A stretch of DNA of 15,223 bases. Source: CAZDUZ01 sp964508755. GTDB taxonomy: Bacteria > Patescibacteriota > Dojkabacteria > SC72 > JAFGCJ01. The position numbers and the translations under genes are program-made. Below are positions 7,938 to 15,179 of the stretch, one piece after another. The notes beneath the pieces are model-generated. The model did no database searches and was not told where the DNA came from. It saw nothing but the letters and a program-made list of their open reading frames with translations. Where the stretch lies: positions 1 to 15,223 of the forward strand of contig CAZDUZ010000025.1 in assembly GCA_964508755.1 (NCBI GenBank), read 5' to 3'. The stretch's first letter is position 1, and every line of letters starts with the position of its first letter.

Positions 7938-8519
7938 TCAATAAGGCGTCGTAGGCATAATAGTCTGCCAATTAAAGGTCGCATCAGGACAGGTATTAGT
8001 TCCTGACCACTCCGGTGTCGATCCAGGTGTTATATAATCAACAACCGTTTGAAGAGTATAAGTGGTGCAGTTTGCACTTTCTGAAGTAATTGGCCAATCA
8101 GAACCATCTGGGTCATAACCTAAAGCTGGTCCCGCCCAGAAACAACTATTCTCTCCTTCAGCCTCTTCTTGGTTTGCACCCGTTACATATCGAATACCAT
8201 CAGACTTAAATGCAATACAAGTCTTAGGAGGAGCATCCCAGCTTCCTTCTAAATAAGGATTTAAGGTAGTTTCGATTAATGTGGGAATATCAGCAGCCTC
8301 GGCTTCACTCGTGAGAGGATAATTTTGATAATCAGAATAATACGATTCTAACGCACGATCGAGATTAGCAACGGCAGCCTGTCTGGCAATGTTTCGAGAT
8401 CGACGCATTGCATATCCAAGACCAGCGACAGAAATGCCGATAAGGACAGACATAATAGCCATAACAACGAGAAGCTCTACCAGAGTGAAACCTCGGAGAG
8501 AAGACTTAGCGGTACGCAT
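7938..8519 (-). CDS. pilA: Type IV pilin, intact downstream copy
   Basis: A 193-residue prepilin with a 10-residue basic leader ending LRG, mature N-terminus F11-T-L-V-E15 (Glu at +5) and the helix LLVVMAIMSVLIGISVAGL. The following ARQAAVANLDRALESYYSDY and NYPLTSE resemble the GspG/PilA-type alpha1-to-beta transition. Cysteines at 101, 126, 151 and 177 could form two disulfides. Position between pilC and pilD, and a dedicated promoter, suggest the major subunit. The gene lies within the downstream half of the tandem repeat except for its last 7 codons (IMPTTPY), which extend past the repeat boundary at 7961. This is therefore probably the original 3' end of the gene. Confidence 0.93.
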   Translation of the reverse strand: MRTAKSSLRGFTLVELLVVMAIMSVLIGISVAGLGYAMRRSRNIARQAAVANLDRALESYYSDYQNYPLTSEAEAADIPTLIETTLNPYLEGSWDAPPKTCIAFKSDGIRYVTGANQEEAEGENSCFWAGPALGYDPDGSDWPITSESANCTTYTLQTVVDYITPGSTPEWSGTNTCPDATFNWQTIMPTTPY

Positions 8520-8590
8520 AATGCAATAGAGCAGAATTAAATTTATTGCCTTTCCAATCTAACACACCCCGTTTCGAAAAATCAATACCC

Positions 8591-8619
8591 ATTATAAATC
8601 ATGAGCATAACCCTGTTAC
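8591..8619 (-). promoter_or_regulatory. Putative pilin promoter (copy 1)
   Basis: On the minus strand, GTAACA (8619-8614, four of six bases of the -35 consensus) is followed after 17 bases by a perfect TATAAT (8596-8591). It would start a transcript roughly 65 bases before the pilin ATG at 8519. It is a duplicate of 9382-9410; the -35 overlaps the stop codon of the pilC remnant. Confidence 0.55.
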
Positions 8620-8744
8620 TGAACAATCGAAGCAAGCGAGAAGAGCGGAAGATAAACAGCAATTGCAATGAAAGCCACAACTCCGCCCATGATAATAAGC
8701 ATTATTGGCTCGATAAGCGTTGCAAGATTACTTGTCATCATATC
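8616..8744 (-). pseudogene. pilC 3' remnant created by duplication
   Basis: These 43 codons (42 residues plus stop) are identical to codons 361-402 of the intact pilC, from DMMTSNLATLIEP to the C-terminal SLASIVQ. The piece lacks any start and the two T2SSF cytoplasmic domains, so it cannot make platform protein. Upstream of it the frame reads through the 7-bp junction into out-of-frame pilin sequence. It is a by-product of the tandem duplication. Confidence 0.93.
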
Positions 8745-8754
8745 TACAAAGTAG
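8744..8754. repeat. Small palindrome at the duplication junction
   Basis: The plus strand reads ctacaaagtag, a 4-bp inverted repeat around three bases, and spans the 7 filler bases (8745-8751) between the two repeat copies. It also supplies the premature TAG stop of the upstream pilin copy. Confidence 0.7.
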
Positions 8755-9310
8755 TCTGCCAATTAAAGGTCGCATCAGGACAGGTATTAGTTCCTGACCA
8801 CTCCGGTGTCGATCCAGGTGTTATATAATCAACAACCGTTTGAAGAGTATAAGTGGTGCAGTTTGCACTTTCTGAAGTAATTGGCCAATCAGAACCATCT
8901 GGGTCATAACCTAAAGCTGGTCCCGCCCAGAAACAACTATTCTCTCCTTCAGCCTCTTCTTGGTTTGCACCCGTTACATATCGAATACCATCAGACTTAA
9001 ATGCAATACAAGTCTTAGGAGGAGCATCCCAGCTTCCTTCTAAATAAGGATTTAAGGTAGTTTCGATTAATGTGGGAATATCAGCAGCCTCGGCTTCACT
9101 CGTGAGAGGATAATTTTGATAATCAGAATAATACGATTCTAACGCACGATCGAGATTAGCAACGGCAGCCTGTCTGGCAATGTTTCGAGATCGACGCATT
9201 GCATATCCAAGACCAGCGACAGAAATGCCGATAAGGACAGACATAATAGCCATAACAACGAGAAGCTCTACCAGAGTGAAACCTCGGAGAGAAGACTTAG
9301 CGGTACGCAT
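8744..9310 (-). CDS. pilA: Type IV pilin, upstream copy with altered C-terminus
   Basis: A 188-residue prepilin identical to the downstream copy through residue 186 (ending FNWQT), after which the duplication junction replaces IMPTTPY with TL and a TAG stop. Leader cleavage site (LRG|FTLVE), membrane helix and all four cysteines (101, 126, 151, 177) are kept, so the product may still fold and be assembled. It directly follows pilC (96-base gap) and has its own copy of the promoter. Whether it is expressed, or real, depends on the assembly being correct. Confidence 0.85.
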   Translation of the reverse strand: MRTAKSSLRGFTLVELLVVMAIMSVLIGISVAGLGYAMRRSRNIARQAAVANLDRALESYYSDYQNYPLTSEAEAADIPTLIETTLNPYLEGSWDAPPKTCIAFKSDGIRYVTGANQEEAEGENSCFWAGPALGYDPDGSDWPITSESANCTTYTLQTVVDYITPGSTPEWSGTNTCPDATFNWQTTL

Positions 9311-9535
9311 AATGCAATAGAGCAGAATTAAATTTATTGCCTTTCCAATCTAACACACCCCGTTTCGAAAAATCAATACCCATTATAAATCATGAGCATA
9401 ACCCTGTTACTGAACAATCGAAGCAAGCGAGAAGAGCGGAAGATAAACAGCAATTGCAATGAAAGCCACAACTCCGCCCATGATAATAAGCATTATTGGC
9501 TCGATAAGCGTTGCAAGATTACTTGTCATCATATC
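8752..9535. repeat. Tandem duplication unit, copy 2 (784 bp)
   Basis: Second copy of the segment at 7961-8744, apparently identical in sequence. Its right part is the true 3' end of the intact pilC (which continues to 10615); its left part is the pilin gene cut off at codon 186. The right boundary falls inside pilC codon 361. Confidence 0.95.
9382..9410 (-). promoter_or_regulatory. Putative pilin promoter (copy 2, upstream pilin)
   Basis: GTAACA (9410-9405) and TATAAT (9387-9382) on the minus strand are 17 bases apart, ideal for a housekeeping sigma factor. The site overlaps the pilC stop codon at 9407-9409 and would give a leader of about 65 bases before the ATG at 9310. A private promoter would let the pilin be made in excess of the assembly machinery, as is usual for major pilins. 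Confidence 0.55.
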
Positions 9536-10615
9536 CACTTCGTTTGTATAGTATTCAGCCATTTTCTTCATGATTTCGTCGAGTCGTCCGGTTTCTTCGC
9601 CGACATTGATCATCTGGCTTACAATGAGAGGAATTTTATCCTCACGAGAGAGTGGCAAAGAGAGAGAGCTTCCCTTTTCGACCTCCGTCGCCGCATTGGC
9701 AACCGCCTCCTTATACCAGACATTTGTAAGTGATTGTGAAACCAATTCTAGTGCCTCCAATATGGGAAGACCGCTACTTAACAACAAGTACAGCGTCTGA
9801 GTCATGGTGGAAAGCTCAATCTTTGTATTGAGATTTCCAAAAATGGGGACCGTAAGCTTAAAGTTGTCCCACACCCTCCGTCCCCCTGGTGTATCAATGT
9901 AGTACTTGAAAGCGCCAATAGCGACTCCAATTAGAATTAACACGATCCACCAATAGTTTACGGTAAAATCGCTCATCGCGATAAGTACCCGGGTAACCAT
10001 AGGAATTTCACTACCAAACTCAGTAAATATTTCTTTGATTGAAGGAATCATAAAAACCATAACCATTGCTACCACACCGACGATGGTAATCATAATAATG
10101 GTAGGGTAGATCATGGCAGATTTCACTTTTGCTTGGAAATCCTGCTGTTTTTCAAGCTCGTCTGCAAGACGGAGAAAGACATCCTCAAGTTTTCCGCTGT
10201 CTTCTCCTGCTTTTATAAGATTGAGGACAATGTCGTCAAACATTCCCGGCTGTTTTCCAAAAGCCTTTGCCAAACTGCTTCCCGCTTCAACATCGGATAA
10301 TACATCCTTCAACGCTCTTCTAAACAATGGATTAGTAGCCTGCGCCGAAAGAATCTCAAGCGATTGGGTAAGAGGAAGGCCAGAAGACATCATTGTCGCC
10401 AATTGTCTCATAAACACGACCTTTTCCTTCATCGGCACACCGCCGATGTTAATTTCATTCAGGGCCTCCAGGAGTGCCACTTTTTCTTCGACCTTAACCA
10501 CAATAAGCCCGCGGGACTGCAGAGACTCTACAACCTGTGTACGGCTTCGCGCCTCCATGACACCACGATCTACGGCACCTTCCTTCGTTCTTGCTGAGTA
10601 TTCATACTTTTTCAT
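9407..10615 (-). CDS. pilC: Type IV pilus inner-membrane platform protein PilC (T2SSF family)
   Basis: The 402-residue product matches the family in length and layout. An N-terminal segment typical of PilC/GspF (KYEYSARTKEGAVDRG) is followed by two T2SSF repeats at about 65-190 and 265-395, each with the cytoplasmic helical pattern RQLATMMSSGLPL / TQTLYLLLSSGLPI and GEDSGKLEDV / GEETGRLDEI. Membrane segments lie at about 170-190, 222-240 and 374-396. PilC forms the platform in the cytoplasmic membrane, contacts PilB and PilT, and feeds pilins into the filament. It follows pilT by 25 bases. Its last 42 codons recur in the duplication downstream, but this copy is intact. Confidence 0.97.
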   Translation of the reverse strand: MKKYEYSARTKEGAVDRGVMEARSRTQVVESLQSRGLIVVKVEEKVALLEALNEINIGGVPMKEKVVFMRQLATMMSSGLPLTQSLEILSAQATNPLFRRALKDVLSDVEAGSSLAKAFGKQPGMFDDIVLNLIKAGEDSGKLEDVFLRLADELEKQQDFQAKVKSAMIYPTIIMITIVGVVAMVMVFMIPSIKEIFTEFGSEIPMVTRVLIAMSDFTVNYWWIVLILIGVAIGAFKYYIDTPGGRRVWDNFKLTVPIFGNLNTKIELSTMTQTLYLLLSSGLPILEALELVSQSLTNVWYKEAVANAATEVEKGSSLSLPLSREDKIPLIVSQMINVGEETGRLDEIMKKMAEYYTNEVDMMTSNLATLIEPIMLIIMGGVVAFIAIAVYLPLFSLASIVQ

Positions 10616-10640
10616 TTAGGCAGTAGTAATGATTTAACGG

Positions 10641-12212
10641 CTACACTCGAAGGAGCCTCAGTAATTCCTCTGGATGAAGAGCAGTGGCTTCTGCTTCTTC
10701 TATCGTAATCTCACCCTCACGCACAAGTTCTACAAGCGAATGTTCAAGTGTTTTCATTCCGACATCAAGACTGGTACGGATAACATTGTCTACTTGATGT
10801 GTTTTTCCTTCGCGAATAAGGTTTCTCACCGCACCGGTGGCAAAAAGTACTTCAGAAACAGCTCGACGTCCTCCGGAATTAACCGGTACAAGACGCTGAG
10901 AAATTATTGCTTCTAAAATAACAGACAACTGCATTCTCACCTGAGGTTGCTGATGTTCGGGAAATACGTCAATAATACGATCAATCGTCTGGGCAGAGCT
11001 ATTTGTGTGAAGCGTTGCAAACACTAAATGACCCGTTTCCGCAAGAGTAATAGCCGCGGCAATTGTTTCATAATCACGCATTTCACCGACCAGAATAACG
11101 TTTGGATCCTCACGCATTGCACTACGTAAAGCAATTTCCCATGAATGAGTATCTTCATGCATTTCACGCTGAGCCACGAGCGCCCTTCCCTTGGGATACA
11201 CGTACTCGATAGGATCCTCAATGGTTATAATGTGTTTTGGGTAATTCTGATTAATCTCTTGCAATATTGCAGCAAGAGTTGTGCTTTTTCCATGACCGGT
11301 AGGACCGGTTACCAAGACCAATCCTTGAGGTAACCTCGTTAACTGATGATATATTCCCGGCAAACGAAGTTCTTCAATGTTTCGAATCTTGTTGGGAATT
11401 AAACGAAACGCTGCAGATACCGTTCCTTTAGAATAGAATGCATTAATTCTAAAACGGGCAAGACCTTTAAATGAGTAGGCAAGATCAACTTCACGATTTA
11501 CCTCTAAAAGCTCTTGCTTACTCTCTGGAAGTACCGGCAATACGATATCATTTACAATTTCCTCTGTAATGATTTCTGAACCGACAGGAACAAGAGAACC
11601 GTCAATTCTAAGCATCGCAGGATAATTTGTCGTAATATGCAAATCTGAAGCGTTTTTGTCCACCACAAGTTGAAGGAGGTCATCAATGGTATAGGGATAT
11701 GCTTTTCCCACGGCAGTACCGGTAATAATGACGGGTTCTGCTGGTGGGGCGGACATCCCTTGCTTTGCATCGGTTGGTTGCAGTAATGGATTTGTCTGGT
11801 TTGACGGATTAGCTCCAGCAATCGAAGGACCTGACACCATTGATCCAGATACACTCTGGCTCATACCTGCCACCTGACTTTGCATACCTCCATTGTTTCC
11901 AGCCATGGAAACCGGTATCTGCTGTGCAGGCTGATTATTATTGGAAACAGGAGGTGTTTGCATTGATCCCATTGTATTCATCGGATCAGCAGGGGCTCCA
12001 TTGGGTTGAGGTCCGTTGCTGAGTGATGCCTGCGGAGCGGTCTGAGCTGAAGAAACTGATGATAAAGAGTCAGCACCTTTCCAGGTGGAGAGTTTCTGAG
12101 CAAGTTGCGACAACGACGGATTGGGAGCTTGTAAAGACCCCTGCAATGAAGGATTTTGGAGATTACTCGAATCGAAAGTATTCGTGTTGCTTGCTGGGGG
12201 CATAGTATTCAT
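10641..12212 (-). CDS. pilT: PilT-type retraction ATPase with long disordered N-terminal extension
   Basis: The product has 523 residues; ordinary PilT has about 345. Residues 1-165 are low-complexity, rich in Q, N, S, P, G and M, and probably disordered. The canonical protein starts near residue 172 (YTIDDLLQLVVDKNASDLHI). Motifs: Walker A GPTGHGKS at 303-310, Asp box TIEDPIEYV at 330-338, Walker B ILVGEMRD with E377, His box HLVFATLHT at 395-403, and the PilT signature AVRNLIREGKTHQ at 461-473. The hexameric enzyme powers pilus retraction. The ATG at 12212 lies 17 bases after pilB; a second ATG is at codon 4. The extension has no start-like break, so it appears to be a real part of the protein. 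Confidence 0.96.
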   Translation of the reverse strand: MNTMPPASNTNTFDSSNLQNPSLQGSLQAPNPSLSQLAQKLSTWKGADSLSSVSSAQTAPQASLSNGPQPNGAPADPMNTMGSMQTPPVSNNNQPAQQIPVSMAGNNGGMQSQVAGMSQSVSGSMVSGPSIAGANPSNQTNPLLQPTDAKQGMSAPPAEPVIITGTAVGKAYPYTIDDLLQLVVDKNASDLHITTNYPAMLRIDGSLVPVGSEIITEEIVNDIVLPVLPESKQELLEVNREVDLAYSFKGLARFRINAFYSKGTVSAAFRLIPNKIRNIEELRLPGIYHQLTRLPQGLVLVTGPTGHGKSTTLAAILQEINQNYPKHIITIEDPIEYVYPKGRALVAQREMHEDTHSWEIALRSAMREDPNVILVGEMRDYETIAAAITLAETGHLVFATLHTNSSAQTIDRIIDVFPEHQQPQVRMQLSVILEAIISQRLVPVNSGGRRAVSEVLFATGAVRNLIREGKTHQVDNVIRTSLDVGMKTLEHSLVELVREGEITIEEAEATALHPEELLRLLRV

Positions 12213-12229
12213 TCTTATAATAACTTACG

Positions 12230-14131
12230 TTAATCTTTGCTTACGCGCAAGACCTCTTCAATTGTTGTTATTCCATCAAGCGCTTTGAGATATCCATCTT
12301 GAAGCATCGTAATCATTCCTCTCTCAATGGCACGTCTTTGAATTTCATCTGCTGATTTATCATCAAGAATCATCCGTCCAATTTCTTCATCAACTTTAAG
12401 TACCTCGAAAATACCTGTTCTTCCTGCATATCCGGAATGGCCGCATTCATCACATCCTTCACCTTTATAGAGATAAATATCAAACTGACCATTGCCTTTA
12501 TCCACAGGACACATAATCTGATCACCAACAGGAGCAGGGGATACTGACATTGCACCTCCCGGAACTTGAGGAGCAGGAGGAGGAACTGACACACCCTGGA
12601 CCAGTTGCACTCCACTTTGAGATTGAGCTTGTTCAAATGATTGGGCCTGACATCGACCTTTAAGATATTGAACCACATTAAATTGCGGTATCGATGAAAG
12701 TCTTGCTACTACATCTTCATAGACTTCAGGAGGAGGAACATACGCGACTTTACAGCGAGGACAGATCCGTCGAGGAAGTCGCTGAGCAACAACCAACTGA
12801 AGTACGGAAGCAATAAGATAAGGTTCGATCTGCATATCAATCAAACGCGGAATGGCCGCAGACGCGCTATTGGTGTGAATAGTAGAAAATACCAAGTGAC
12901 CGGTAAGAGCTGCTTGTACCGCCAATCCAGCGGTTTCTTTATCACGAATTTCTCCAACCATAATAATATTGGGGTCTTGTCGTAGGAATGAACGCAAACC
13001 AGAAGCAAAGGTAAGACCGGCATCCGGATTTATCTGCACCTGATTTACCCCCGCAATACGGATTTCTACCGGATCTTCAAGGGTAAGAATATTGACATTT
13101 ATCGTGTTGAGCTTGGCAATTGTTCCAGCCAACGTTCTTGTTTTACCGCTTCCCGTCGGTCCACTAATAAGGACAATGCCGTTGGTTGATTTAATGGTAT
13201 CCAGGTAGAGCTTATATGCCGCTCCACGCATCCCCGTAGTCTCGAGTGCAGGAATTCCTCCAGTCCTTTCCAACAAACGCATGACCACTTTCTCACCATG
13301 CACGGTGGGAACCGTAGACACACGAATATCGACCACCCGATCTTTTACCCGAATTTGGAACCTTCCATCTTGAGGAATTCTCTTTTCATCAATCTTTAAC
13401 TTGGAAAGAATTTTAATACGGGCGACAAGTGATCCGCTTACTGACTTTGGCAGACGTAACTTCTCCACAAGCACACCATGAATGCGGTATCGAATCCTGA
13501 CATCATTTTCAAGAGACTCAACATGAACATCCGAAGCATTCGAAGTAACACCGTAGGTAAGGAGGGAATTCACAATACGTGCAACGGGAGCATTTACCAG
13601 GGTAGACTGAGCGGCAACTATATCTTCAGCCGCATCAGTAATGTCAGTAACGGTACCAGAGTCAACGTCTTCAAGAGCAGCATGTACTTCTGTAGAAATT
13701 GCTTCTGCTAGACGTTTTTCAAGAAGAAGCTCAATCTGACTTCGAGGAGCAATAAATATCACCAGTTTTTTACCCTTAGGAGCTGACCGCTGTAGTGCTT
13801 GAATACCGGGAATATCAAAAGGATCAATCATTGCAACGTGTAGCTCTGTTTCAGTTTCTGCAAATGGAACCGCCCGGTACGTCTTTAATACGGCATTATC
13901 AATTCTTCCCAACACCTCATTTGATACATGAGCACGTTCTAAATCGGCAAACGGAATGGCAAATTCCTCAGATTTGGCTTTGGCAATATGAATATCCGTT
14001 GCATAGTCTAAATCGAGGAGGACCTGCTCTTCAGGTTTTTGAGTCTGGAGAGCAACCTGCCGAACTTGCGCAGCTTTTTGCTCATCTATTACTTTGTCAC
14101 GGAGAAGGATTTCGAGAGTTTTAGCACTCAT
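12230..14131 (-). CDS. pilB: PilB/GspE-type pilus assembly ATPase
   Basis: This 633-residue hexameric ATPase drives pilin polymerisation. Order of domains: a GspE/MshE-type N-terminal domain (about 1-150), an N2 domain (about 178-290, with SNASDVHVESLENDVRIRYRI in two pieces around residue 205), and the ATPase core with Walker A GPTGSGKT at 324-331, Asp box LEDPVEI at 351-357, Walker B IIMVGEIRD with E394 and His box HLVFSTIHT at 412-420. The tetracysteine zinc site is C457/C460 and C560/C563, followed by GYAGRTGIFEVL. About 100 residues separate the two cysteine pairs, clearly more than usual, with a Q- and P-rich stretch (about 495-535) and extra cysteines C494 and C541. The gene is first in the cluster and has a promoter at 14176-14204. 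Confidence 0.97.
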   Translation of the reverse strand: MSAKTLEILLRDKVIDEQKAAQVRQVALQTQKPEEQVLLDLDYATDIHIAKAKSEEFAIPFADLERAHVSNEVLGRIDNAVLKTYRAVPFAETETELHVAMIDPFDIPGIQALQRSAPKGKKLVIFIAPRSQIELLLEKRLAEAISTEVHAALEDVDSGTVTDITDAAEDIVAAQSTLVNAPVARIVNSLLTYGVTSNASDVHVESLENDVRIRYRIHGVLVEKLRLPKSVSGSLVARIKILSKLKIDEKRIPQDGRFQIRVKDRVVDIRVSTVPTVHGEKVVMRLLERTGGIPALETTGMRGAAYKLYLDTIKSTNGIVLISGPTGSGKTRTLAGTIAKLNTINVNILTLEDPVEIRIAGVNQVQINPDAGLTFASGLRSFLRQDPNIIMVGEIRDKETAGLAVQAALTGHLVFSTIHTNSASAAIPRLIDMQIEPYLIASVLQLVVAQRLPRRICPRCKVAYVPPPEVYEDVVARLSSIPQFNVVQYLKGRCQAQSFEQAQSQSGVQLVQGVSVPPPAPQVPGGAMSVSPAPVGDQIMCPVDKGNGQFDIYLYKGEGCDECGHSGYAGRTGIFEVLKVDEEIGRMILDDKSADEIQRRAIERGMITMLQDGYLKALDGITTIEEVLRVSKD

Positions 14132-14175
14132 AATATGCCGCAGGCAGTAAGATAATCGACGGCGTTGACACTTGC

Positions 14176-14204
14176 ATATTAGTATAGGGTAGGGGAGAAG
14201 TCAA
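14176..14204 (-). promoter_or_regulatory. Putative promoter of the pilus cluster (upstream of pilB)
   Basis: On the minus strand TTGACT (14204-14199, five of six) and TAATAT (14181-14176, four of six) are 17 bases apart, giving a leader of about 37 bases before the pilB ATG at 14131. It lies in the 189-base divergent region 14132-14320 shared with the clamp-loader gene. I found no equally good plus-strand promoter, hairpin or other gene in that region. Confidence 0.5.
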
Positions 14205-14320
14205 CGAGAAAGTGTATCACAGCAAAATTCCTGACTGCACATGCAATTCATTAACCATATCCTTAGAGCATCAGGATTGTTATAAGAAAATTCAACCATC
14301 TCGCACAGAGCGTAAGAGCA

Positions 14321-15055
14321 GTGTACAATGCAACAGTGACCACACTCATCATTCATCCATCACAAGAAATCCAACGAAAACAAGCATATTTACTTGCCTC
14401 AACACTGCTTAACATACCGGATCAAGCAGAAGTATTACATTCGAATCCCGATCTACATCTTCTCGACGGATCAATCGGTACAAGTATAGGAATTGACAGT
14501 GTAAGAGAACTCACACGCAAGATGCAATTTCACCCGTATCAATCACCCTATCAAATCGGGTTAATTCTTTTCGCACATACTCTTACCGAAGAGGCACAAA
14601 ATTCACTCCTAAAAACGTTGGAAGAACCAGGAGAAAAAACTCGGTATATACTGACGACCCCTCACGAAAGACTTATATTACCTACAATTCGCTCTCGGTG
14701 TAGCTGCATGTTTATAAAAGAGACGATTACGGTAATAAAGAAAGAAGACAGTAGCATTGACTCATTCCTACAAAAAGATCTTGTTGAGAAATTACTTGAA
14801 GTTGAAGCATTGGTCGAACAAGACAAAGAGCGACCAGGGTCATTAACTTCATTTATCGAAAATTTAACGGAAATGTTTCGAGCGAATTTAATCACCGCAA
14901 CAAGAGAGAAGGATAGAGATTCTATGAGAAAAAACATCCAAGCCCTAAAATTGATTGCACGATCAAGTCAATTTTTAAAACGCAACGCTAACAAACGGAT
15001 AACACTTGAGAATTTGCTCTTGCAACTTGAAATGCGTATAATGAACGCCCGCTGA
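14321..15055 (+). CDS. holB: DNA polymerase III delta-prime-like clamp loader subunit
   Basis: The 244-residue product is shorter than typical delta-prime (about 300-330). Recognisable family elements are HSNPDLHLLD (40-49), IGIDSVRELTRKMQFHPYQ (56-74), the sensor/box region LTEEAQNSLLKTLEEP (88-103), YILTTPHERLILPTIRSRC with the SRC arginine-finger motif at 125-127, and a helical C-terminal domain. There is no Walker A: HPSQEIQRKQA takes its place, so the subunit should not bind ATP productively, as in known delta-prime proteins. The four-cysteine zinc module of classical delta-prime is also missing. The start is a GTG at 14321; the frame opens from a TAG about 50 bases upstream with no ATG. 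It ends in TGA and is followed by gyrB on the same strand. With other subunits it would load the beta clamp at replication forks. Confidence 0.85.
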   Translation: MYNATVTTLIIHPSQEIQRKQAYLLASTLLNIPDQAEVLHSNPDLHLLDGSIGTSIGIDSVRELTRKMQFHPYQSPYQIGLILFAHTLTEEAQNSLLKTLEEPGEKTRYILTTPHERLILPTIRSRCSCMFIKETITVIKKEDSSIDSFLQKDLVEKLLEVEALVEQDKERPGSLTSFIENLTEMFRANLITATREKDRDSMRKNIQALKLIARSSQFLKRNANKRITLENLLLQLEMRIMNAR

Positions 15056-15169
15056 AATGTTGTTTGACACTTACTCTTTTGCAATTCGAAACAACCGTTA
15101 GACCAAAAGATATAAGCGTCATTCAGAAACGTACGAGAACTAGACGAAAAAACTGAATTATGCTTTAAT

Positions 15170-15174
15170 GGAGG
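15170..15174 (+). promoter_or_regulatory. Shine-Dalgarno site of gyrB
   Basis: GGAGG lies 5 bases before the ATG at 15180, the only full-strength Shine-Dalgarno site in the window. In the 124-base gap after the clamp-loader gene there is also a TATAAG at 15111-15116 with a poor -35, and a TTGACA at 15064-15069 without a matching -10; I do not call a promoter. Confidence 0.8.
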
Positions 15175-15179
15175 CCTCT

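Larger units (their letters stand above)
7961..8744. repeat. Tandem duplication unit, copy 1 (784 bp)
   Basis: This segment is repeated at 8752-9535 with a constant offset of 791 bases; I saw no mismatch between the copies. It contains the pilin gene minus its last 7 codons, the pilin promoter region, and the last 43 codons (stop included) of pilC. Homology stops sharply at both ends: base 7960 (a) differs from 8751 (g), and 8745 (t) from 9536 (c). Confidence 0.95.

Noticed and set aside
7961..9535. Duplication as an insertion sequence or integron-like element
   Set aside because: There is no transposase, no terminal inverted repeats and no target-site duplication; the units are just host pilus sequence.
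10113..10619. Plus-strand open frame of 168 codons
   Set aside because: It lies antisense within pilC, which is a clear full-length family member; the composition is that of a shadow frame.
14165..14188. Plus-strand TTGACA followed by TATAGG as a promoter for the clamp-loader gene
   Set aside because: The spacing is 12 bases, too short for a sigma-70-type promoter. The TTGACACTT string recurs at 15064, again without a suitable -10.
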